Below, in pieces: positions 1 to 6,797 of a stretch of DNA of 44,416 bases (the stretch's first letter is position 1; each line of letters opens with the position of its first letter). The position numbers and the translations under genes are program-made. The notes beneath the pieces were generated by a model. That model searched no databases and was not told the origin of the DNA. It worked only from the letters and a program-made list of their open reading frames with translations. Origin of the DNA: Anaerolineales bacterium (GTDB lineage: Bacteria; Chloroflexota; Anaerolineae; Anaerolineales; UBA11579); the NCBI GenBank assembly GCA_016932165.1, contig JAFGDK010000077.1, positions 1 through 44,416 on the forward strand, given 5' to 3'.

Positions 1-32
1 AAATGGATGCAATCAGCCTTTGACAAAGTATA

Positions 33-85
33 AGTGTTCCGTTTATCAACGACCTTACTATGCAAAAGAGCTTTGACGGAACACT
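33..85. repeat. 10-bp inverted repeat far upstream of the first response regulator
   Basis: AGTGTTCCGT at 33-42 is the exact reverse complement of ACGGAACACT at 76-85, with 33 bases between the arms. CTTTGAC also occurs twice on the same strand, near 18 and 71. No coding frame in 1-259 looks real. The repeat could be an operator for the gene at 260 or belong to a gene left of the window; its role is unknown. Confidence 0.4.
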
Positions 86-212
86 AGAGCAGGAACCTTT
101 TCGTTCAAATCGAAGAATCCGATCAGGCAATTTGATAAACCATGTGCAGGAGGGCCATGTGAGTGTTTCACACTCGTTGACCCTGCCTGTCGTGCGCCAA
201 CAGCACTTTTCT

Positions 213-227
213 CAGATATAATATCTG
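213..227 (+). promoter_or_regulatory. Putative -10 region inside a 15-bp palindrome
   Basis: TATAAT lies at 217-222 inside CAGATATAATATCTG, which is symmetrical except for its central base. No good -35 hexamer sits 16-18 bases upstream, so an activator-dependent promoter or a dimeric operator over the -10 box is possible. The start codon of the response regulator is 38 bases downstream of the TATAAT box. Confidence 0.4.
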
Positions 228-259
228 GGATATCCAAACTCCACCCTGAGAGAAAGCCG

Positions 260-994
260 ATGGCCAAATACTATCCACCACTAAAAGTAGCCCTGATGGA
301 CGATGACTTCTACGCTCTGAAGTGGAACACCGCCCTGATGATGCGCGACCCGCGCACGACTGTCACCATTGAAGCCGAGAAACCGCGCGACCTGATCGCC
401 CAGCTCAAATCGGAAGGCCCACCAGATGTGGCTATCGTGGATGTGGAATATGCGGTCACCCGCCTGCCAGTTGCCGAGATGCTTTCCTCTATCCGCGAGC
501 ACGCCCCTGAGACCGTGATTGTGTGCAATTCTCAATACGGCGAGTGCGATACGATCAAAACAGCGATGAACTTTGGCGTGAAAGGTTTCTTGCTTAAGAG
601 CGAGGTTCGCATGGAAATTGTCTCCGCCATCAGCTATGCCGCCCATCACGGCCTGGTTGTCAGCCCTTCAGTCTTTGATCTGCTGCCGCGGGAATATACC
701 TTTGGCCCTCAAAAAGCCCATGTGCTGCCGGCCTGGAAACCCAATCCGCGGCTGACGCCCCAGATCATTAAAAGTTTTTGGCTGCGGGTCTTTTTTGGGA
801 TGCGCGCCTCACTGGCCGCTGAAGAGCTTTTCGTGGAGACGGCCACAATCGAACGCTATGTCAACCAGGCCTACAAAGTGCTCACCGATGGCTGGGCCGA
901 TGATGCTTACCTCTTCGATGTGGATTTCGCCGCCCTCTCCCCGGAAGACCAGGCCTTTGTCTGGTTCACCCTGCCGCCCAGAGAAGAGCTTTAG
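260..994 (+). CDS. NarL/FixJ-like response regulator with a divergent HTH
   Basis: Two-component response regulator of 244 residues, probably a cytoplasmic DNA-binding protein. The N-terminal receiver domain (about 8-130) has the acidic pocket Asp14-Asp16, a phospho-acceptor Asp61 in AIVD, and Lys113 in the FLLK segment. Residues about 165-207 align in pattern with a LuxR-type HTH: LTPQ at the start, then a recognition-helix segment ETATIERYVNQAYKVL. The usual Glu-Arg-Glu of that HTH is replaced by a hydrophobic stretch (IIKSFWLRVFF), so DNA binding may be altered. ATG at 260 follows a weak GAGAGAAAG ribosome site. No kinase gene adjoins it on the same strand. The target is unknown. The receiver call is firm and the HTH call moderate. 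Confidence 0.8.
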   Translation: MAKYYPPLKVALMDDDFYALKWNTALMMRDPRTTVTIEAEKPRDLIAQLKSEGPPDVAIVDVEYAVTRLPVAEMLSSIREHAPETVIVCNSQYGECDTIKTAMNFGVKGFLLKSEVRMEIVSAISYAAHHGLVVSPSVFDLLPREYTFGPQKAHVLPAWKPNPRLTPQIIKSFWLRVFFGMRASLAAEELFVETATIERYVNQAYKVLTDGWADDAYLFDVDFAALSPEDQAFVWFTLPPREEL

Positions 995-1162
995 AGTTTC
1001 GAAGTTCCCTAAAGATTGCCCTGCCCCATCTTCGGCAGCTATCCAGCCTCCAGAACGCAGAAAAGGGGGGATATCTTTCCCATCCTTTCTACTTGGGTGC
1101 ATTTCAGTTGCCCCTCCAGGGGAGCGGGGGGAAGCCAGCCTGAACCAAGTTGGGTTACCAGT

Positions 1163-1867
1163 TCAGAATTCAGCATCCCAAATTCTCAACCGGTAGCCAA
1201 CCCCTGGTTCTGTGAGAATATAGATTGCCCGGGTGGAATCCGGTTCAATTTTCTTCCTCAGATTGCTGATATTCACTCTTAATAAGTGCAGTTCAGATTG
1301 GTCTTTTCCACCCCAGAGTGATTGGATGATTTGTTGGTGGGTGAGCACTTTTCCTGCATTCTGGGCCAAAAATCGCAGCAGATCGTACTCTGTGGGTGTT
1401 AATGAGACCTCATTATGATTTACAAATACAATTCGTTTTGAGAAATCGATCTTGAGATCACCGCTGATAAAGACAGGCTCATGATCAGGTGTTGCACTGC
1501 GCCGGATTGCTGCTCTCATCCGGGCCATTAATTCCCCCACACCGAAAGGCTTGGTGAGATAGTCATCTGCCCCTGCATCCAAGGCAGTAATCTTGTCTTT
1601 TTCTTGATCCAGAACAGAGAGAATCAGAATAGGGATTTTGCTCCATTCTCTCACACGCCGGGTGACTTCAACACCATTGATCCCGGGCAGTCCAATATCC
1701 AGGATGATCAAATCGGGGCGCTTATTGATTACCTCCACCAAGGCATTTTCACCTGTGTGTGCCTCATAAACCACATAACCATGGGCTTGCAGGGAAGTTC
1801 TCAGAAATCGCCGCACAGCCAATTCATCATCAACGATTAAAATTCTAAGTCGCGTATCTGAAGGCAT
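1163..1867 (-). CDS. kdpE: KdpE-like OmpR-family response regulator
   Basis: Transcription regulator of 234 residues paired with the sensor kinase just upstream, with 3 bases between the genes. The receiver domain (7-120) has Asp13-Asp14, phospho-acceptor Asp57 in LIILD and Lys106 in TKPF. A winged-helix DNA-binding domain follows (about 135-230), with the LTPTEYDLLRFLAQNAGKVLT signature and a C-terminal PGVGYRL wing. Length and motifs are those of KdpE, which controls potassium transport genes in many bacteria. The next potassium gene here is the divergent KimA-like transporter, not kdpFABC, so it probably controls that transporter. The ribosome site GGAG overlaps the end of the kinase gene. 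Confidence 0.9.
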   Translation of the reverse strand: MPSDTRLRILIVDDELAVRRFLRTSLQAHGYVVYEAHTGENALVEVINKRPDLIILDIGLPGINGVEVTRRVREWSKIPILILSVLDQEKDKITALDAGADDYLTKPFGVGELMARMRAAIRRSATPDHEPVFISGDLKIDFSKRIVFVNHNEVSLTPTEYDLLRFLAQNAGKVLTHQQIIQSLWGGKDQSELHLLRVNISNLRKKIEPDSTRAIYILTEPGVGYRLRIWDAEF

Positions 1868-1870
1868 AGT

Positions 1871-3436
1871 CTACTCCAGGGGAGAATATTCTGGATAGGT
1901 GAAGATCAGTCTAAAGACCATCCCTCCGCCATATCGTGGGATTACTTTAATTTGGGCGTGATGAGCATCCATAATCCCTTTGACAATTGCCAGGCCAAGC
2001 CCCGTTCCACTCAGTTTCTCATGGTCCTTCATCCGATAAAACTTTTTAAAGATGTGAGGAATTTCTTTTTCATCAATCCCGTCTCCTCGGTCGCCAACAT
2101 CGATATACAGCCAACCATCCTCCCTGTGCACAATGATATCAATTGGTGTGCCCTCAGGGGAATACTTGCTGGCATTTTCAATCAGATTAATTAAGACCTG
2201 CTGCAGCAAGACGAAATCAGCGGAAATAAAAGAGAGTTGATCAGGAAGTTCAATATTTATCTGGCGGTCAATTCTATTCTTCAACTGCTCCAGCGTAGTC
2301 CCAATCAGATCTTGCACGTCAACGGGTTCCCATTGCAGCTGCAATGAGCCGCCTTCCAGCCGGATTATGTTCAATAAATTGCTCACAAGTCGGTTGAGCC
2401 GCTCAGCTTCATTGAGGGCTTGGCGGATCAGGTGCTGCTGAGAATCTTTTTCCAATAGATGAATTTCGGTCTCAAGACTGCTCAGTGTTCCGGTGATCGT
2501 CACCAAAGGCGTTCGGAAATCATGTGAGATTGAATTCAGGAGGGCGGATTGAAGTTCTTCTTTTGCTTTCAGCAGTTGGGTTTGACTCACCTCTTGGTTT
2601 AGGTAAACCCTTTCAATTGCTAATGCAGAGAGGTTTGCAACAGCATCGTAAGTTTGAAAATCATTCTTATCCAGTCTCTTCAGAGGGTTTTTGGAGGAAA
2701 AATTGATAGCCCCTACAATACCGGAATTCGTAACCAGGGGAAAAGCAATTGAAGCTCGATCGAGAGCCCCCCTTGCCTCCAATCCGGCTGAAATTCCTGT
2801 GCGCAAGGTCGATAATATTTCCTCGCTTGCTTGTGTTTCTCCACCCTCTTTCTGTGGAAAAACATCAAATTCTAGCCGCTCAACCGGATCGGCAGATCGA
2901 TCTAAAAGATATAGTTCAACATCAATATCGAGTGTGTTACGGATGTTATCCACAATTGCATTCAAAACATCTGCCATCTTAAAAGCAACCGCAAGAGCCT
3001 GGCTGAGTTGGTACAAAGAAGTGGCGCGGGCTTCTCTTTCTTTGGCCTCCAGCATCTGTTCTTTGATCTGCACTGTCAGGTTACTGATAAGCACACCGAC
3101 TAGAAAAAGTGATAAAAATGTAATAATATATTCGGTATCCTCAACAACGAATGTTAAGTAAGGTGGAACAAGGAAGATATCAAAAGCAAGCACACCCAGA
3201 ACTGAAGCGAAAATTGCTGGCCCGCGCCCCCACAACACCGCAATGCTGACAACTCCAAGCAAATAGGGCATGACAAGATTGGTGGGGGTAACCAGATCCC
3301 GAATCAGCAATCCGACACCTGTGATGGCTACAACGATCAGTAAACTAAAAAAATAGGAGAGATAAAATTTTCCAGACTGGTTAGGTGACGTGGCGGGAGA
3401 ATGGAGAGCAGAGAATATCTGTGGCTTATTATTCAT
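1871..3436 (-). CDS. KdpD-like sensor histidine kinase lacking the N-terminal KdpD/Usp domains
   Basis: Membrane sensor kinase of about 521 residues. In order it has a DUF4118-type four-helix membrane region (about 25-130), a linker coiled coil, a GAF-like domain (about 150-285), HisKA with SHDFRTPL, and HATPase_c with N box ENASKYSPEG, G1 DRGDGI and G2 GTGLGLAI. This is the C-terminal half of a classical KdpD (about 900 residues); the cytoplasmic KdpD and Usp domains are missing. I chose ATG at 3436 because GTGGAG precedes it by four bases; the frame stays open to 3499. The small membrane protein gene ends 8 bases before this start and the kdpE-like gene follows directly, so the three are likely one operon. 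Confidence 0.87.
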   Translation of the reverse strand: MNNKPQIFSALHSPATSPNQSGKFYLSYFFSLLIVVAITGVGLLIRDLVTPTNLVMPYLLGVVSIAVLWGRGPAIFASVLGVLAFDIFLVPPYLTFVVEDTEYIITFLSLFLVGVLISNLTVQIKEQMLEAKEREARATSLYQLSQALAVAFKMADVLNAIVDNIRNTLDIDVELYLLDRSADPVERLEFDVFPQKEGGETQASEEILSTLRTGISAGLEARGALDRASIAFPLVTNSGIVGAINFSSKNPLKRLDKNDFQTYDAVANLSALAIERVYLNQEVSQTQLLKAKEELQSALLNSISHDFRTPLVTITGTLSSLETEIHLLEKDSQQHLIRQALNEAERLNRLVSNLLNIIRLEGGSLQLQWEPVDVQDLIGTTLEQLKNRIDRQINIELPDQLSFISADFVLLQQVLINLIENASKYSPEGTPIDIIVHREDGWLYIDVGDRGDGIDEKEIPHIFKKFYRMKDHEKLSGTGLGLAIVKGIMDAHHAQIKVIPRYGGGMVFRLIFTYPEYSPLE

Positions 3437-3444
3437 TTCTCCAC

Positions 3445-3588
3445 TTAACGAAGCATTAGAAGTACAATTACAAGAAACATGATGGTGATTATACCCCAAG
3501 CCAAAGACCCCTTATCCCCCCATTTTCTCGCTATCCAAGGGGCACTGACAATAAGCACGATAAAGACAAGGCCGATTGCTAAGTCCAT
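3445..3588 (-). CDS. 47-residue two-helix membrane protein, first gene of the kdpDE-like operon
   Basis: Short gene starting at ATG 3588 behind a strong AGGAG site with a spacing of five bases. The protein has two hydrophobic segments (about 3-21 and 29-46) joined by a charged loop ARKWGDKGS. It is larger than KdpF (about 29 residues, one helix) and I see no clear similarity to it. Its place directly ahead of the sensor kinase suggests a small partner or modulator of that kinase, but this is inference from position. A longer in-frame reading to 3666 lacks a ribosome site and looks untranslated. Family unknown. Confidence 0.75.
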   Translation of the reverse strand: MDLAIGLVFIVLIVSAPWIARKWGDKGSLAWGIITIMFLVIVLLMLR

Positions 3589-3668
3589 ATTGTTCTCCTG
3601 CAAGTTGAGTAACCTTGTAATTTTACAGGCAGGTGTATCAATATTTTGACAAAATTTATCTGCCAAAC

Positions 3669-3753
3669 ATCAAGATAATATCAAGATGTGGCGAGATTTT
3701 TTTTCTTTATATTTTCTTGATGTGTTCCGGATTCGATTTGACTTTTTCTTGAT
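3669..3753. promoter_or_regulatory. Four ATCAAG boxes between the kdpDE-like operon and the kimA-like gene
   Basis: ATCAAGAT occurs at 3669-3676 and again at 3680-3687, exactly 11 bp apart as tandem direct repeats. The reverse-complement core CTTGAT occurs at 3716-3721 and 3748-3753, 32 bp apart. Direct repeats one helical turn apart are typical of OmpR/KdpE-family sites, so this is a likely binding region for the adjacent KdpE-like regulator, acting on one or both divergent promoters. Confidence 0.6.
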
Positions 3754-3761
3754 ATTTCAAA

Positions 3762-3770
3762 TGGGATAAT
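3762..3770 (+). promoter_or_regulatory. Extended -10 element of the kimA-like gene
   Basis: TGGGATAAT matches the extended -10 form TGnTATAAT with one change. TTGACT at 3738-3743 is 21 bases upstream, too far for a standard -35, which fits a promoter that needs an activator bound at the ATCAAG boxes. The transcript would start near 3777 and the start codon is at 3824. Confidence 0.45.
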
Positions 3771-3823
3771 TGTAAGGTTTGAAGGCAGTATTATCCTAAT
3801 CGACTAAATTAGAGGAATTACCA

Positions 3824-5737
3824 ATGACTTTATCAGACCTGAAGCGGTTTCTGATCGGCGAGCCATTTCCAACCAGCCGTGAGATTCACGAGCGCTTGGA
3901 TAAGGTGCGCGCCCTGGCGGTATTTGCTTCTGACCCGATCAGCAGCAACGCGTATGCGACTGAAGCGATCATGAGTGTATTGATTGTGTTGGGCAGCGGG
4001 GCTCTATCAATGACCCTGCCCTTGGGGCTGGCTGTTGCAGCACTGGTATTATTGGTGATCTCCAGTTACATCCAAACCATTCTGCACTACCCCGACGGTG
4101 GTGGCGCTTATACGGTAGCAAAAGACAACCTCGGCGTACATGCCTCACTATTGGCTGCCGCCGCCTTGCTCACAGATTATATCCTGACAGTATCCGTATC
4201 CGTTTCCGCCGGTGTCCGGGCAGTAACATCTGCATTCCCAAGCACTTATGATCACCGTGTGACTATCGCAATTGGCGCGATTCTTTTCATTACCTGGATT
4301 AACCTCCGAGGGGTGCGGGAGAGCGGCACGATCTTTGCCATTCCCACCTATGCTTTTGTGGGTGGTGTTTTGGTTGTGATTGTGATCGGCCTGGTCCGCT
4401 ATTTTGGCATCTTTGGTGCTGCGCCGATCGAACCTTCCGCAGAACAACTGCCCGCCACAACTTCTTTGGCAGGGTTTGCATATATATGGCTATTGCTGCG
4501 TGCTTTTGCCGGCGGATGTACCGCCCTGACCGGGATAGAAGCAATCAGTAATGGTGTCCAGGCTTTTAAGCCGCCTGAATCGAAAAATGCTGCAATCACA
4601 ATGGTGGTTATGGGCGCCATGGCCATGTCTCTGTTTGTTGGGATCACCTTTTTGGCCACACATCTGGAATTAGTGCCGCACGAATTTGAAAGTATTCTCT
4701 CCCAACTGACTCGCCGGGTGACGGGCGGTGGTTTCTTGTATTACTGGGTTCAATTCTTCACTGCCCTGATTTTATTCCTGGCTGCCAATACCGGCTATCA
4801 GGATTTCCCTCGCTTGAGTTCATTTCTGGCAAAAGATAACTTCCTGCCTCGCTGGCTGCAAAACCGCGGCGACCGGTTGGTTTTCAGTGCCGGGATTGTG
4901 GTTTTGGCGCTGATATCATCGATCATTGTAATCGTGTTTCAGGCAGATGAAATTGCCATGCTGCCGTTGTATGCCTTGGGTGTGATGCTCAGTTTCAGTA
5001 TTTCCCAGACCGGGATGTTCCGTTTAATGGGGAAAATTGCTCATCTGAAACCAGGCGAAACCATGCACACCTCGGTTACTGAGATTTACTATGAAAAGAA
5101 TGTCAAGTGGAAGCAGGGCTTGAATGCTGTTGGCGCGGTGGTTACCTTCGTCGTTTTTATCATTTTAACAACTACCAAGTTCATTGAAGGCGCCTGGATT
5201 GTTGCTTTACTGATTCCGGTTTTGGTGTTTACATTCCATGCCATTCACCGCCATTATGACCAGGTAGCCAACGCCTTGAGCACATCGGGGATGACCATGG
5301 AAAATATCACCGATGTGGCGGATGTGGTCATTATCCCGATTGCAGATGTACATCGCGGTACCGTTTTGGCAATGGAATACGCCAAACGAATTTCAAAAGA
5401 TGTCCGCGCCCTCACAATCATCACTTCACCAGAAATGGAAGAACGATTGTCCAGAAGATGGAGCAGATTCCCGGAAATCACGAATGACATTCAATTGGTT
5501 ACGATTGAGTATGATTATCGCGATATTCTAAAGCCTTTGATAGATTATATTGTCAAGGTAAACACTGTGGAATTTCCTGACATGATCACCACAATCGTGG
5601 TGCCTGAATTCATCCCTGAGCACTCAGCTAGCCGGATTCTACATAATCAGACGGCAGACCGGCTTCGATCCCGATTAAAGCAGTACAAGGATATTGTGAT
5701 TATTGATGTGCCATTCCATATCGATTCTCAGATCTAG
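3824..5737 (+). CDS. kimA: KimA/YdaO-like potassium transporter of the APC superfamily
   Basis: Inner-membrane permease of 637 residues. The N-terminal helix segment DKVRALAVFASDPISSNAYATEAI opens an APC-fold core of about 12 helices (residues about 30-460), with the family motif PDGGGAY near 89. A soluble C-terminal domain of about 150 residues (from about 490, DVVIIPIADVHRGTVLAMEYAK) resembles the Usp-like domain of Bacillus KimA, where it binds c-di-AMP. The length fits KimA (about 607). I infer K+/H+ symport. An amino-acid permease is the alternative, but the divergent KdpDE-like genes favour potassium. The ribosome site is a weak AGAGGAATT. No ydaO-type c-di-AMP riboswitch was recognised upstream. 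Confidence 0.8.
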   Translation: MTLSDLKRFLIGEPFPTSREIHERLDKVRALAVFASDPISSNAYATEAIMSVLIVLGSGALSMTLPLGLAVAALVLLVISSYIQTILHYPDGGGAYTVAKDNLGVHASLLAAAALLTDYILTVSVSVSAGVRAVTSAFPSTYDHRVTIAIGAILFITWINLRGVRESGTIFAIPTYAFVGGVLVVIVIGLVRYFGIFGAAPIEPSAEQLPATTSLAGFAYIWLLLRAFAGGCTALTGIEAISNGVQAFKPPESKNAAITMVVMGAMAMSLFVGITFLATHLELVPHEFESILSQLTRRVTGGGFLYYWVQFFTALILFLAANTGYQDFPRLSSFLAKDNFLPRWLQNRGDRLVFSAGIVVLALISSIIVIVFQADEIAMLPLYALGVMLSFSISQTGMFRLMGKIAHLKPGETMHTSVTEIYYEKNVKWKQGLNAVGAVVTFVVFIILTTTKFIEGAWIVALLIPVLVFTFHAIHRHYDQVANALSTSGMTMENITDVADVVIIPIADVHRGTVLAMEYAKRISKDVRALTIITSPEMEERLSRRWSRFPEITNDIQLVTIEYDYRDILKPLIDYIVKVNTVEFPDMITTIVVPEFIPEHSASRILHNQTADRLRSRLKQYKDIVIIDVPFHIDSQI

Positions 5738-6077
5738 CCAGAACTAATCAGGCTTTGGACGGCAACCATGGGGCTGGAGAAGGGAGACAGGGGGCTGAGG
5801 TAGTTGGTAACCTTGATCGAATAGATGGAAACGGATGCTAGCCGCATAGATTAGCTAACCAAATCCGGTTTAACCACAGAAAGTACCATCGATAACAACT
5901 GTGGTTCTGGCCGCCTGTTCCTTGCGCGATTAACAATGTCTGGCAACCTGAGCATCCAGCGCAAACCAGCTGGAAAAGATGACCCGGCGATAAAAAATTA
6001 TAGACTTTTGTTTCAAACAAGGGTATCATCTTAACAGTTTTTCTTCTTTGTCATTTATTTCTATATAGGGGTGAAAC
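5738..6077. other. Intergenic stretch without a recognised gene
   Basis: About 340 bases between the kimA-like gene and the PlsY-like gene. No credible frame, RNA gene or strong terminator was found; a 63-codon frame on the minus strand has no ribosome site and an improbable composition. GGGGTG seven bases before ATG 6078 is the ribosome site of the next gene, and TTAACA or TTGTCA hexamers near 6031-6053 may belong to its promoter. Confidence 0.4.
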
Positions 6078-6794
6078 ATGGAACCGTTGCAAATTCTTGT
6101 AGTTGCTATACTCAGTTATCTGATTGGTTCAATCTCATTTTCCAGGATTGTCTCTAAAATTGTTGACCCAAATGTGGACCTGGATAGCGTGGATCTGCCT
6201 GCAGCCGACGGGAGCACACATCGTTTAAAGATGGTCGGTGCAACAACTGCTTCGGTCAAGTTGGGTCCAAAGGTGGGTTGTACAATAGGGATTTTAGATA
6301 TCCTGAAAGGCTTTCTGCCTGTGCTGGCCTTGAAGTTGTTCTTCCCGAATGACTATTATCATTTAATTTCTGCTGTTTTCGTTGTCGTCGGCCATAATTT
6401 CCCTATTTTTTACAAATTCAAAGGCGGGGTGGGGATCTCATCAATTTACGGGGGGTTCTTCGTGGTAGATTTCTTGGGGATTGTTGTCTCAACTTTGGTG
6501 AGTCTCGTGTTGGGTTTTTTTGTGATTCGCGACATGATTGTGGCCTATGTCTCGGGTGTTTGGTTAATGCTAGTCTGGTTAATCATTTTCAAAGGTGATT
6601 GGCCTCATATTATTTATGGCATTGTAATCAATGTGATCTTTATCCTTGGGTTTGTCCCAGAGATAAAAGCTTACATTGCCCAAAAGCAAAAGGGGGAAAT
6701 TGATATGCAGGAGACGATGAGGATCACACCCATGGGCAGGGGGATGCTGAAGATCATGGATTATTTTGGCCTAAATAAACCAGAGGGGGATTGA
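6078..6794 (+). CDS. PlsY-like membrane acyltransferase homologue with a remodelled active site
   Basis: Integral membrane protein of 238 residues with about six or seven helices. PlsY transfers acyl groups from acyl phosphate to glycerol-3-phosphate. Its three cytoplasmic motifs can be traced: YLIGSISFSR (14-23), VGATTASVKLG followed by DILKG (about 53-78) and GHNFPIFYKFKGGVG (105-119). The second motif, normally rich in Gly, Asn and Thr (SGNxGATN), keeps only Gly-Ala-Thr, and the Lys after the last Gly pair is Val here. An insertion with acidic residues (30-47) separates motifs one and two. It may act on another substrate or have lost activity. It is the first gene of a tight cluster; the dikinase gene follows after 3 bases. 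Confidence 0.72.
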   Translation: MEPLQILVVAILSYLIGSISFSRIVSKIVDPNVDLDSVDLPAADGSTHRLKMVGATTASVKLGPKVGCTIGILDILKGFLPVLALKLFFPNDYYHLISAVFVVVGHNFPIFYKFKGGVGISSIYGGFFVVDFLGIVVSTLVSLVLGFFVIRDMIVAYVSGVWLMLVWLIIFKGDWPHIIYGIVINVIFILGFVPEIKAYIAQKQKGEIDMQETMRITPMGRGMLKIMDYFGLNKPEGD

Positions 6795-6797
6795 TGC

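Noticed and set aside
58..267. 69-codon minus-strand frame at the left edge
   Set aside because: It overlaps the promoter region and start of the response regulator; no ribosome site or similarity.
3589..3823. Search for a ydaO-type c-di-AMP riboswitch ahead of the KimA-like gene
   Set aside because: The 5' region is too short and AT-rich and lacks the conserved stems; the ATCAAG boxes explain its structure better.
5838..6029. 63-codon minus-strand frame upstream of the PlsY-like gene
   Set aside because: No ribosome site and an improbable residue composition rich in Cys and Trp.
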